DNA from: an uncultured Oscillospiraceae bacterium
Lineage (GTDB): Bacteria > Bacillota > Clostridia > Oscillospirales > Acutalibacteraceae
Length of the DNA: 64,000 nucleotides
Reading direction: 5' to 3'
Assembly (NCBI GenBank): GCA_949289045.1
Contig: CASEMN010000001.1
Span: forward strand, 310,001 to 374,000
This document shows, in pieces, positions 53,075-61,704 of this stretch. The notes beneath the pieces are model-generated. The model did no database searches. It was not told the origin of the DNA and saw only the letters and a list, made by a program, of their open reading frames with translations. A program made the position numbers and the translations under genes. Positions within the stretch are counted from its first letter, which is position 1. Each line of letters opens with the position of its first letter.

Positions 53075-54551
53075 TCTCGTTACTCCTTTTATCACTTATA
53101 ATGATCGGGGTGAGTTCGGTATTTTCAATTGGGAAAGTGATCGTGACAGTAGTTCCTTCTCCGAGTATGCTTGCTATTTCCAGCTCGCCCCCGTGCATTT
53201 TTACTATCTCGGAAGCTACAGCCAAACCTATTCCGGCACCCTGTACCGAAACATTTGATTTAAAGAATTTCTCTTTAACCTTCGGCAAATCTTCGGCTGA
53301 GATTCCGCAGCCGGTATCGCTTATAAGAATATTAATCTTTCTTTCGAGCACTTGAGCGGAAACACCTACTTTTCCACCCTGAGATGTATATTTAAAGGCA
53401 TTGTCAAGAATATTGACGAAAACCTGTTTTATTCTATGAGGATCGCCTTCCATAGGAGCACATTCAGTAGGAGCATTATAGATAAGTTCAATGCCGTCTT
53501 TTGCAGAACGTTCCTTAAAAACGAAAACAGCTTCGTCAAGTTCCGCCAATACGTCTATACGTTCCTTATTTAGGGATAAACGACCGTTTTGCATTCTTGA
53601 GAAATCCAAAAGTTCTTCAACTAATTCGGCAAGGCGACCGGATTCGTTAATTATGATATTCATTCCTCTTTGCATTAAAACAGGATCGCTGTTTCCTATT
53701 TGCAGCAAAGTTTCTCCCCAACCTTTAATTGCAGTAAGAGGAGTACGCAATTCATGCGAAATAGTGGAAATGAAGTCGTTTTTCATTTTATCTGTTTCAC
53801 TTATTTCACGAGCCATAAAATTGATGGTTTCGCACAAATCGCCGATTTCGTCATCGTAGTATGTACTGTCAATTCGAGCATTGAGATCACCACCAGCAAT
53901 CTTTTTGGCCGTTTCATTTATTTTTTTTACAGGATTGACAATGGACTTAATAAAATAGGAACCTGAAAAAGCTACAATCAGCAAAGCAAGAGAGAAAATT
54001 ACAATAATCAAAGTTACAATTGCTGCAATTTGATGATCGATTTCCTCAAGTGAAATAATAAAACGCACAGCGCCGCTCCCGCTATTTCCAACAGTCGGTA
54101 ACATATAGGAAAGCGCCATAACTTTTTCACCGGACGACATTCTTCCATACCATATACCATAACCTAATCCAGACGTATAAGCATTATCATAGTCAGGCAT
54201 AGACTCATCTGCATTTGGCTGAAAACCATTTGAAGAAATGATTGGCTCGCCGTTGGAATCAATAACCCACACTTCCATTTTATCTTTATCTTCAAAATTT
54301 TCTACAAAAGTTCTTGCACCGCTTCTGAACCTTTCTTCAGTTCCGCCTATGTAGAGATTAAAAAAAGAAGTTACATTGTCGTTAGCATGAGTTTCCAACG
54401 TCATGGCTACACTTTCATAATAATAGGACTTAAGTGCAACAGAGGAAACAATTACAGTAATAAAAAATAAAAAAGCAATTATTCCAAATGAACTGATATA
54501 CCAGCGTTTTGTTATGCCTTTAAATTTACTCACAAGTCTCCTCCTTTTCAT
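53067..54551 (-). CDS. Membrane sensor histidine kinase with HAMP domain
   Basis: Kinase of 494 residues. A membrane helix (about 20-40), an extracellular sensing region (42-172) and a second helix (178-200) are followed by HAMP (about 200-250), a HisKA domain with FISTISHELRTPLTAIKGW (His266) and an ATPase domain with NILDNAFKYTSQG, ISDTGCGISAEDLPKVKEKF and GIGLAVASEIV. The extracellular part contains no recognised domain. Pairs with the response regulator 13 bases upstream, the lipoprotein before it and the CdaA/CdaR pair. Likely an envelope-sensing system. Confidence 0.93.
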   Translation of the reverse strand: MKRRRLVSKFKGITKRWYISSFGIIAFLFFITVIVSSVALKSYYYESVAMTLETHANDNVTSFFNLYIGGTEERFRSGARTFVENFEDKDKMEVWVIDSNGEPIISSNGFQPNADESMPDYDNAYTSGLGYGIWYGRMSSGEKVMALSYMLPTVGNSGSGAVRFIISLEEIDHQIAAIVTLIIVIFSLALLIVAFSGSYFIKSIVNPVKKINETAKKIAGGDLNARIDSTYYDDEIGDLCETINFMAREISETDKMKNDFISTISHELRTPLTAIKGWGETLLQIGNSDPVLMQRGMNIIINESGRLAELVEELLDFSRMQNGRLSLNKERIDVLAELDEAVFVFKERSAKDGIELIYNAPTECAPMEGDPHRIKQVFVNILDNAFKYTSQGGKVGVSAQVLERKINILISDTGCGISAEDLPKVKEKFFKSNVSVQGAGIGLAVASEIVKMHGGELEIASILGEGTTVTITFPIENTELTPIIISDKRSNENE

Positions 54552-54564
54552 TTTTTCTATTAAA

Positions 54565-55266
54565 CTAAATCATCCACTTATATCCGTGACCCCAAATTGT
54601 AACTAAATGTTTAGGCGCTGAAGAATCATCTTCAACTTTCATTCTTAAACGTCTAATGTTTACATCTACTACCTTTTCTTCACCAAAATAAGAGTCGCCC
54701 CAAACTTTATTTAATATATCCGTTCGACTGAGAGCTGCTTCGGGATTGCGAAAAAAGTATTCAATTATTTGAAATTCAACCTGAGTAAGCTCTATCATTT
54801 TACCAGATTTTTTTAAAGTACGGCTTCTTAAATCAAGGGTAAACTCACCCAAAACAATTGTGGTCTGAGAATTGGTTTCTTTTGTCTCCTTATTCATAAC
54901 TACTCTGCGATAAACTGCATCTACACGAGCCATAAGTTCTGTCGGAGAAAAAGGTTTTGTAACATAGTCGTCCGCTCCAACCAACAATCCGGTAACTTTG
55001 TCCATTTCCTGAGTTTTGGCGGTAAGCATTATTATTCCTATATTCTTATCTCTGGCACGCAGTTCTTTGCATAACTCAAGCCCATCCATAACCGGCATCA
55101 TTATATCAAGGAGAGCCATGTCTATATCACCGCCATGCTCTTCATATATTCTTAAAGCATCGGCACCATCGGCAGCCTGTAAAACTGTATATCCCACTCT
55201 CTGTAAATTTATTACAATAAATTCACGTATAGCGGCCTCATCTTCCGCTACAAGTATGTTTTTCAT
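54565..55266 (-). CDS. OmpR/PhoB-family response regulator
   Basis: Regulator of 233 residues. The receiver domain (1-118) shows acidic residues ED-E at 8-10, phospho-acceptor Asp54 in MALLDIMMPVMDG and the Lys in VTKPFSP. The C-terminal winged helix (about 135-230) has LTQVEFQIIEYFFRNPEAALSR (recognisable EFQIIEYF) and DVNIRRLRMKVE. AAGGAG precedes the ATG. Located between a lipoprotein gene and its kinase; it resembles WalR/PhoP by sequence flavour, but orthology was not established. Confidence 0.93.
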   Translation of the reverse strand: MKNILVAEDEAAIREFIVINLQRVGYTVLQAADGADALRIYEEHGGDIDMALLDIMMPVMDGLELCKELRARDKNIGIIMLTAKTQEMDKVTGLLVGADDYVTKPFSPTELMARVDAVYRRVVMNKETKETNSQTTIVLGEFTLDLRSRTLKKSGKMIELTQVEFQIIEYFFRNPEAALSRTDILNKVWGDSYFGEEKVVDVNIRRLRMKVEDDSSAPKHLVTIWGHGYKWMI

Positions 55267-55281
55267 AACGAACTCCTTTTA

Positions 55282-56700
55282 TTATTCGATAATTTCAAAT
55301 TGCTGCATTATAACATTAGATGTAATGCCATAATCTTTTGCACTGTCAAAAATTTTTGCAGCGTAAACCAAGCTGTTGTTTTCTGCAATTTTAACATAGT
55401 CGGTATATTTTTCTTCCGACCAATCCAAACTGGGAATTGTAGCAATACTAAACAGCTTGTCCCCTAAAGCGGCATCAGATTTTCTTATCTCATAAAAGGT
55501 CCAAACCCGATTTTCGACATCATTTTCTATGGTTATTCTGTCAAGCCATTCAGTTTTAAAATTAAAAACATAATAATCGGACGAATTTATAGCTGAATAA
55601 GCTACCGGAACGAATTTATTATCGGAAGAAAATGTGCACCATTTTGTTAAAAACACACTGGCTGTAGAGGAAATAGCCAGTGTAGCAGAAGAAGAATCAT
55701 CGGTAGTAGCTTCTGCTTTTAAAGAACTGCTGGTTGTGTAACTTCCTGGAAGTGGAACCTGTAATGGAGTTTCTATAAGTCCATCACCATTAATGTCACG
55801 TGATTCTATTCTCATACTTCTTACAGTAGAAGTGACGCTTTGAGTATCAGTATTCAGTAGCGGCGAAGAAAGACCATTTATATTGCTGTCCCAGTAGATT
55901 ATTTCTGTGGACATTGATATGTCTCCCTTAATCGCATCTACAAAGATTCTGTATGGTTTATTTTCAGTTGCAGGTTCTAACTTAATTGAAGCATATCCTG
56001 AAACGGTACTATCCATCGTTACCGAACTTACAGAGGCAATGCTGCCATCGGAACGTACCGCATACAGCGTACCAACTTTTTTAACATTTCCGTTGGACGT
56101 AATGCTTGAAATAAGAAAGATTTCTTTACCTCCGCTTCCGTCAACATCAAAAATCTTCATAGCGGAGTATGGCTCGTCAAATATTAGCTGAACTGAATTA
56201 ATAATGTTTTCTTCAGAAAAGCCAACATTGTAAATAGAAAGGATACTGGCTGTTTTAGTATCGAAAAATCCCCAGCTCACTACAACTTGCACAGAACTAT
56301 CGTTTCTTATGTCTTCAAAGTTAATTTGATTAATACTGTTACCAAGACCCTTAAAATCAGAAACAATAGACCATTCTTCCTCTACATAATCAAAGAAAGC
56401 CATTCTAACTGTTGTGCTTTCATTTTCTGGTGAATAAAATATAATCGCCTCGTCAGTACCATCATTATCCATATCATACATAACGCAAGGTGACTGATAT
56501 TCCCCGGAAAGAGGGTATTTTAACGAATACTTTCCTCCAACAGATGTTTCAAAAGCCTCCATTAACTGTGAATTTACTTCACCTGATATTTTAGGCGGCC
56601 GCATCAAATTATCTACTGATGAAAAGAGAATTGTATCGCAGCCGGACAACAGACAAAGGAGTAAAACAGATGAAGCAATAGCAAAAAGCTTTTTTAACAT
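55282..56700 (-). CDS. Lipoprotein with repeat (VCBS/FG-GAP-like) segments, upstream of a two-component pair
   Basis: Secreted lipoprotein of 472 residues. The signal peptide ends in LLSGC, so Cys21 is lipidated. The mature part shows calcium-type loops MYDMDNDGTDEAI, IFDVDGSGGKEIF and ESRDINGDGLIET, typical of VCBS/FG-GAP propeller repeats. The start at 56700 has GGAGG 9 bases upstream; a GTG at 56712 overlaps that site. It could be an extracellular sensor for the kinase in the same operon, but this is inference. Confidence 0.75.
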   Translation of the reverse strand: MLKKLFAIASSVLLLCLLSGCDTILFSSVDNLMRPPKISGEVNSQLMEAFETSVGGKYSLKYPLSGEYQSPCVMYDMDNDGTDEAIIFYSPENESTTVRMAFFDYVEEEWSIVSDFKGLGNSINQINFEDIRNDSSVQVVVSWGFFDTKTASILSIYNVGFSEENIINSVQLIFDEPYSAMKIFDVDGSGGKEIFLISSITSNGNVKKVGTLYAVRSDGSIASVSSVTMDSTVSGYASIKLEPATENKPYRIFVDAIKGDISMSTEIIYWDSNINGLSSPLLNTDTQSVTSTVRSMRIESRDINGDGLIETPLQVPLPGSYTTSSSLKAEATTDDSSSATLAISSTASVFLTKWCTFSSDNKFVPVAYSAINSSDYYVFNFKTEWLDRITIENDVENRVWTFYEIRKSDAALGDKLFSIATIPSLDWSEEKYTDYVKIAENNSLVYAAKIFDSAKDYGITSNVIMQQFEIIE

Positions 56701-56733
56701 ATAATCAGTCACCTCCTTTTAAATTCATTAACA

Positions 56734-58011
56734 TTATTGGGATTTAATATTTACAATTATCTTATAATCTCCGTAAGCCCAGCAAGAGTTATTGTTCTTT
56801 ATACTTATATCAATCGGGAAAGTCATAGTACCCTGAGAAACCTGTACTGAACTTATATCAATTGTTCCTACTATATCAGAGCTTTTGATGTTGGCAATAT
56901 CTGAAGAAGGACCAACCAGAACAATTTCTTGAGAGAAATTTGAGGGGATTTCTACACTGATATTTTCCGAAAGGTTGCTTACAATTATATTTGAAGAATT
57001 AATTTCGAAATTGCCACTTACCATAGAACTTGCATCCACAGAAACTTCAAAATTCTCTGTACCATCAATAAATTTGAGCTCTTTTATACTTGAGGTACTG
57101 AACGAAAATTTATTGTTTAATGCTCCTATATCAGAAAAATCAATTGTGCCAACTGAAATTTTCTCCAGTTTATCAATATATGCCTCCTCACCGGCTACTG
57201 TAACCGTTGAAGGTTCTATAACAGTTTTAAGAGGCGTAGTGGTATAATCTTTTGGCGCATTAATAAAGTCTACAGTTACCGGCAATTCTTTAACCTTCAA
57301 AATGGGAATTGTGATAGTAACAACGGCATTATCCTTTACTGAAAGATAACGCAAAGTTCCGCTGTATTCGTTTACTGGCACAATTTCAGCATTTATAGTT
57401 GCCGTTGTAGTTAGAGGCTTATCCACCTGTACTCGAGCATAAACCTTGGTAATTTTATTTATTTCGGTAGCAGGACCACAAATTGTAATACTTTTTGCAG
57501 AAAGAATAGGTTCTTCACTTATATATCCGTCCGGCATAAGCTGGTCAGTTACAATATCCGTTTCAAGCTGATAGGTAGCTTCTTTATAAACGTCAAAGTA
57601 AGCCTCAATATAACTTTGAGACATTGATGTTATCTCAAAATCCGCACCTTCATCCTTAGGGACAGCCTTTAATGAAAGTGTATGCTTGCCGGCAGAATCA
57701 ACATAGTTTGTCTGTGCGGTAACCTCAATATCATCAGCAGTAAGATTTCCCACTGCATACCTTTTTCCTTTAACTGTCACCGAAACTGTATACTCTGTAT
57801 CTCCAAACATAGTTAAGTCAAACTGCTTCGGAACACTATTTTCAAGATCAACATTAACCTTGACATTTTCTATAGTCCTTTCTATTTCCGTTCCGGCAGT
57901 CATAGAAATGGTTACCCATATTGCAAAAGCGGCAATAACAGAAAAGAACATCAGAAAACGATCGTTATAAAAAAGGTTATGAAGATTAATTTTTCTTTTC
58001 TTTACTTTCAT
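56734..58011 (-). CDS. cdaR: YbbR-domain protein CdaR
   Basis: Membrane-anchored regulator of the diadenylate cyclase. An N-terminal helix (about 16-36, FLMFFSVIAAFAIWVTI) is followed by about four extracellular YbbR domains; the repeated beta-pattern is seen in GPATEINKITKVYARVQVDKPL and later GPSSDIANIKSSDIVG. 425 residues. Its start lies 26 bases inside the cdaA end, typical of the cdaA-cdaR pair. Confidence 0.93.
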   Translation of the reverse strand: MKVKKRKINLHNLFYNDRFLMFFSVIAAFAIWVTISMTAGTEIERTIENVKVNVDLENSVPKQFDLTMFGDTEYTVSVTVKGKRYAVGNLTADDIEVTAQTNYVDSAGKHTLSLKAVPKDEGADFEITSMSQSYIEAYFDVYKEATYQLETDIVTDQLMPDGYISEEPILSAKSITICGPATEINKITKVYARVQVDKPLTTTATINAEIVPVNEYSGTLRYLSVKDNAVVTITIPILKVKELPVTVDFINAPKDYTTTPLKTVIEPSTVTVAGEEAYIDKLEKISVGTIDFSDIGALNNKFSFSTSSIKELKFIDGTENFEVSVDASSMVSGNFEINSSNIIVSNLSENISVEIPSNFSQEIVLVGPSSDIANIKSSDIVGTIDISSVQVSQGTMTFPIDISIKNNNSCWAYGDYKIIVNIKSQ

Positions 58012-58912
58012 TTTCCTTATCCTTTCTTATTAATTGTTTTGCCTTCTTTACAGCAGAAGTAAAAATATTTTCTTCATTCTCATCTGAATCATCAAGAATA
58101 TGCTGAAGTAATTTTATTCTCAAATCGCCGTCAGAAAGATTGCGTGTAATGACTCCGTTAACAGCAATTGAAATAGCACCGGTTTCTTCGGAAACAACAG
58201 CAACCAAGGCATCGCTTTGCTCACTTAATCCCAGTGCGGCACGGTGTCTCGTACCCAGTTCGCTATCAAGAGAATTGTTTTGCGTTAATGGTAATATGCA
58301 TCCTGCAGCAAAAACTTTACCGTCACGAACTATCATGGCTCCGTCATGTAACGGTGCTTTAGGATAAAATATATTTTCTACAAGCTGGCTTGTAAGTTCC
58401 GCATTTATAATTGTACCTGTGTTAATAACTTCACCGAGAAGAGTGTACTTTTCAAATACTATAAGCGCTCCTATTTTCTTTTCGCTCATTGAGGCGCATG
58501 CACGACAAACCTGAGTTATCGCACTTGTAAGACGTTCGCGCTGTTTAAAAGAATCGGAATTTTTAGTGGCAAAAATGTTGAGTTTATTAAAGCTGCTTCT
58601 TCCTATACTTTCAAGTGCATGCCTGATTTCCGGCTGGAAAAGTATAACTATAATAACTACACCGAATTTAATAATCATATCCAAAATGTAGCTAATAGCC
58701 TGCATATCAAGAATATTTACTACAAGATAAATAAAAGCTAACAGTATAATTCCTTTAAGAAGCTGAATAGCTCTTGTTTCTCTTATAATTTTTATACCGT
58801 TATAGACAATAAATGCAACAAGGAGAATATCAAGAAAATCCTGAGGTCTGAAAGTAGACATCAGGCTAAAGAAAGAATCTAAGAAACTACTTATCCATTG
58901 TAATACAGCCAT
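57986..58912 (-). CDS. cdaA: Membrane diadenylate cyclase CdaA (c-di-AMP synthase)
   Basis: Makes c-di-AMP from two ATP at the membrane, controlling potassium and cell wall balance. Three N-terminal helices (about 15-95) are followed by the DAC (DisA_N) domain with the catalytic PLHDGAMIVRDGKV (DGA motif) and LGTRHRAALGLSE (RHR motif), then VSEETGAISIA. The tail is charged. 308 residues. First gene of a long minus-strand run that includes cdaR, a lipoprotein and a two-component system; glmM, often next to it, is not in this window. Confidence 0.96.
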   Translation of the reverse strand: MAVLQWISSFLDSFFSLMSTFRPQDFLDILLVAFIVYNGIKIIRETRAIQLLKGIILLAFIYLVVNILDMQAISYILDMIIKFGVVIIVILFQPEIRHALESIGRSSFNKLNIFATKNSDSFKQRERLTSAITQVCRACASMSEKKIGALIVFEKYTLLGEVINTGTIINAELTSQLVENIFYPKAPLHDGAMIVRDGKVFAAGCILPLTQNNSLDSELGTRHRAALGLSEQSDALVAVVSEETGAISIAVNGVITRNLSDGDLRIKLLQHILDDSDENEENIFTSAVKKAKQLIRKDKENESKEKKN

Positions 58913-58976
58913 TTTATCACCCTTACATATTTAACGCCCGGAGGATTTAAAATTTACTTCTATTTTGTTTATTTTA

Positions 58977-60134
58977 TCATATTTGTTTACCCTTTGCAAT
59001 TTTCTCTATACAATTTAATAAAAAAATCGCATCATTATAACTTGTAAATACTGAAGGACATACTCTTACTGTTCCTATCTCTAAAGTACCAAATTTTTTA
59101 TGAGCTGCCGGTGCACAGTGAAGTCCAGCTCTTGTGCAAATACCAAAACCATTTAGTTTTTCTGCTGCTGATTCACTTGATAATCCTTTAAAATTAAAGG
59201 ACAGAAGCGGAACTGTATATTCTTCTTCAGGTTCATCGGTATATAACAAAACATCGCTGCGTTTTTTCATTTCTCTATATAACATTTTAATAATATTCAT
59301 TTCATAGCTGTGTATTCTTCCGATTCCTTTTTTATTTATAAAATCAATACCGGAGCCTACACCTATTATTCCCGGAACATTTATAGTTCCGCTTTCAAAT
59401 CTGTCTGGCAAGAAATCCGGCTGATTGTAATTTATAGAGTCGCTCCCAGTACCACCCTCAATAACAGTTTCAGGCAAAGGAGCATTTTGACCGAAAACAA
59501 TCATACCGGTTCCCATTGGTCCATACAGACCTTTATGGCACGGCAAACAAAGGAAATCTATATTCATATCATCTATTTTTATAGGCAAAACTCCAGCACT
59601 TTGAGCTGCATCAACCACAAACAACAAACCGTTCTCGTGTGCAAGTTTACCTATTTCGGCAATAGGCAAAATGGTTCCGAAAACATTGGAGGCATGCATA
59701 CAAATTATAGCTTTCGTTTCCGGACGTATACAGCTTTTAAAGCTTACTACTGTTTTTTCAAAATCACCTGGAAAAGTTTTAGCTACACTATAAGATATGA
59801 TCCTTTTTTCAGACATAGTAAAAATCGGACGCATAACAGCGTTATGCTCCATATCTGAAACTATAACATGATCTCCAGGTTTTAATATTCCTTTAATAAC
59901 ATAATTCAAAGACATTGTACAGTTTTGTGTAAAAACAATTTTATCCGGTGAAGATGCTCCGAAAAAATCCGCTGCCTTTTTTCTGCTATCATAAACCTGT
60001 GTGGAAGTTTTTAAAGATAGGTCGTGCCCTCCTCTTCCCGGATTTGCCCCATATTTTCTTATGGCTTCAGAAACTGCTCTTTGTACATTTAGAGGTTTCG
60101 GGAAGGTAGTTGCGGCATTGTCGAGGTAAATCAT
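58977..60134 (-). CDS. Class V aminotransferase / cysteine desulfurase-like protein
   Basis: PLP enzyme of 385 residues in the desulfurase-like group. The N-terminal YLDNAATTFPKPLNV, the Lys for PLP in LPCHKGLYGPMGTGM, and a late GLHCAPAAHKKFG with the candidate catalytic Cys are seen. It lies beside a DUF3343 gene that overlaps it by 4 bases, as in Se/S carrier partner pairs, so sulfur or selenium transfer is likely. The adjoining DUF3343 gene suggests a specific sulfur/selenium acceptor instead of a general Fe-S assembly role. Confidence 0.87.
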   Translation of the reverse strand: MIYLDNAATTFPKPLNVQRAVSEAIRKYGANPGRGGHDLSLKTSTQVYDSRKKAADFFGASSPDKIVFTQNCTMSLNYVIKGILKPGDHVIVSDMEHNAVMRPIFTMSEKRIISYSVAKTFPGDFEKTVVSFKSCIRPETKAIICMHASNVFGTILPIAEIGKLAHENGLLFVVDAAQSAGVLPIKIDDMNIDFLCLPCHKGLYGPMGTGMIVFGQNAPLPETVIEGGTGSDSINYNQPDFLPDRFESGTINVPGIIGVGSGIDFINKKGIGRIHSYEMNIIKMLYREMKKRSDVLLYTDEPEEEYTVPLLSFNFKGLSSESAAEKLNGFGICTRAGLHCAPAAHKKFGTLEIGTVRVCPSVFTSYNDAIFLLNCIEKIAKGKQI

Positions 60135-60349
60135 ACTTTACCGCTCCCTGTAAGCTTTATCCCTGAATTGTTCAAAAGTTTTTCTGCTTTTTCTATATCT
60201 CCGGAAGAAATGAGCATATATCCACACCCCTGCTCAGATAAAGCCTTTTCCGCCCTTTTCATAGACACACGGTATCCATTATAAATCAAAAGTTCCTTAG
60301 CACGCAGAGCCGTAGTTATTGAATTGACTTTTATAAACCATTTATCCAT
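60131..60349 (-). CDS. DUF3343 putative Se/S carrier protein
   Basis: Small protein of 72 residues with the DUF3343 pattern: FIKVNSITTALRAKELLIYNGYRVSMKRAEKAL (short marks: TTALRAKELL), then GCGYMLISSGDIEKAEKLLN. The Cys in GCGY is the likely carrier residue. The family is proposed to carry selenium or sulfur from a desulfurase to an acceptor. It overlaps the class V enzyme by 4 bases and is probably the first gene of the pair, after a terminator. Confidence 0.85.
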   Translation of the reverse strand: MDKWFIKVNSITTALRAKELLIYNGYRVSMKRAEKALSEQGCGYMLISSGDIEKAEKLLNNSGIKLTGSGKV

Positions 60350-60386
60350 CTATCTTACACCACGCTTCTTTACTATGGTAAAAATA

Positions 60387-60411
60387 AAAGACCTGATTAA
60401 AACAGGCCTTT
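60387..60411 (-). terminator. Terminator after ispF
   Basis: AAAGGCCTG/CAGGTCTTT (9 bp, one G-T pair) with a 7-base loop, followed by TTATTTTTA on minus. Confidence 0.75.
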
Positions 60412-60470
60412 ACACCCGCACTACATAATATGCGGACAATGTTTAATTGTACAAATGAAACCGAAAATTG

Positions 60471-60953
60471 TCAGTTGAATTTTTCAATAAGGCAAACGCT
60501 ATGAGCACTTATTCCCTCTCCTGAACCAGTAAAGCCAAGCTTTTCTTCCGTAGTAGCTTTTACACTTACATCGTCAATATCAATATTGCAGGCTTCCGCA
60601 ATATTTTTACGCATTCGGTCTATGTAGCCGCTCATTTTCGGAGCCTGTGCAATTATGGTTGCATCTATGTTTGAAATTCTATATCCCTTTTCCGCAGTTT
60701 TTTCTACTACCTTTTTCAAAAGTAAAAGGCTGTCTGCTCCTTTGAACTTTTCGTCTGTATCAGGGAATAGTTTGCCAATATCCCCCATAGCGGCAGCACC
60801 TAAAATTGCATCAGATATTGCATGGAGCAAAACATCGGCATCAGAATGTCCAAGCAGACCTTTTTTATATTCAAGCTTTACGCCGCCTATTATTAAATCT
60901 CTGCCTTCAACGAGACGGTGTACGTCATAGCCGTGGCCTATTCTAAATTTCAT
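60471..60953 (-). CDS. ispF: 2-C-methyl-D-erythritol 2,4-cyclodiphosphate synthase
   Basis: Fifth MEP-pathway enzyme; cyclises CDP-methylerythritol 2-phosphate to MEcPP and CMP. The zinc ligands lie in GHGYDVHRL (Asp10, His12) and [12 protein letters not shown]. The C-terminal [15 protein letters not shown] is conserved. 160 residues. It overlaps ispD by one base (TAATG), a common coupled pair. Confidence 0.97.
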   Translation of the reverse strand: MKFRIGHGYDVHRLVEGRDLIIGGVKLEYKKGLLGHSDADVLLHAISDAILGAAAMGDIGKLFPDTDEKFKGADSLLLLKKVVEKTAEKGYRISNIDATIIAQAPKMSGYIDRMRKNIAEACNIDIDDVSVKATTEEKLGFTGSGEGISAHSVCLIEKFN

Positions 60954-61642
60954 TATTTTCTCCTTTCAGATAAAAACTTTTCTGCTACCAGCAAATCATC
61001 CGGAGTAGTGATTTTTATATTTTCATAATCTCCGTCAGTGAGGTATACCGGATGTCCCATGCTTTCTATAAGCTGGCAGTCGTCTGTATACTGCTTACTC
61101 TCAGAAACTGCTTTATCTATTGCCTCTTTATAGAGAGCAAAATCAAAAACCTGAGGAGTCTGCACGGCACGAAGAGAAGCTCTATCCGGAGTGGTAACAA
61201 TTTTTCCGGAAGAATCAATAATTTTTATTGTATCTTTTACCGGAACAGCACAAGCAGCAGCACCTTTTTCAACAGCTTTCTCAATTACGCCGATTATAGT
61301 TTCCTTGCTTACCAAAGGTCTCGCTCCGTCATGTACAGCTATTATCTCTGTTTCTTCACTGACTTTTTTAACCGCTGCTGCGATGCTATCCTGACGGGTA
61401 GCACCACCTTCTACAACACTTTTTACTTTTTTAATATTGTACTGCTGCAAAAAACCTTCAATAACATCAAAGTCCTGTTTTCTCGCTGTAATAATTATTT
61501 CCTTTACTTCGTCAATCTGCTCAAAAGCCTGAACACTTTTAATTAAAACAGGTATCCCTTCAAGAAGTAGAAACTGCTTACTATTTCCTGTTCCGTATCT
61601 GGTGGAATTACCTGCAGCTGCTATTATTACAGAAACAAACAT
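60953..61642 (-). CDS. ispD: 2-C-methyl-D-erythritol 4-phosphate cytidylyltransferase
   Basis: Third MEP-pathway enzyme, coupling CTP to methylerythritol phosphate. The nucleotide loop [21 protein letters not shown], the VHDGARPLV block and the TDDCQLIE segment near the end are family marks. 229 residues. Upstream of ispF; the terminator 19 bases before its start belongs to the previous GH38 gene. Confidence 0.97.
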   Translation of the reverse strand: MFVSVIIAAAGNSTRYGTGNSKQFLLLEGIPVLIKSVQAFEQIDEVKEIIITARKQDFDVIEGFLQQYNIKKVKSVVEGGATRQDSIAAAVKKVSEETEIIAVHDGARPLVSKETIIGVIEKAVEKGAAACAVPVKDTIKIIDSSGKIVTTPDRASLRAVQTPQVFDFALYKEAIDKAVSESKQYTDDCQLIESMGHPVYLTDGDYENIKITTPDDLLVAEKFLSERRK

Positions 61643-61660
61643 ATAATCACCTGCTATTTA

Positions 61661-61698
61661 AAAGACGGCACAGTAAACTTTCTGCGCCGTCTTTTTAC
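61661..61698 (-). terminator. Terminator after the GH38 gene
   Basis: AAAGACGGC/GCCGTCTTT (9 bp) with a loop of 16 bases and T runs on the outside. On minus it follows the GH38 stop at 61705 by a few bases. Confidence 0.85.
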
Positions 61699-61704
61699 TA
61701 TTTC

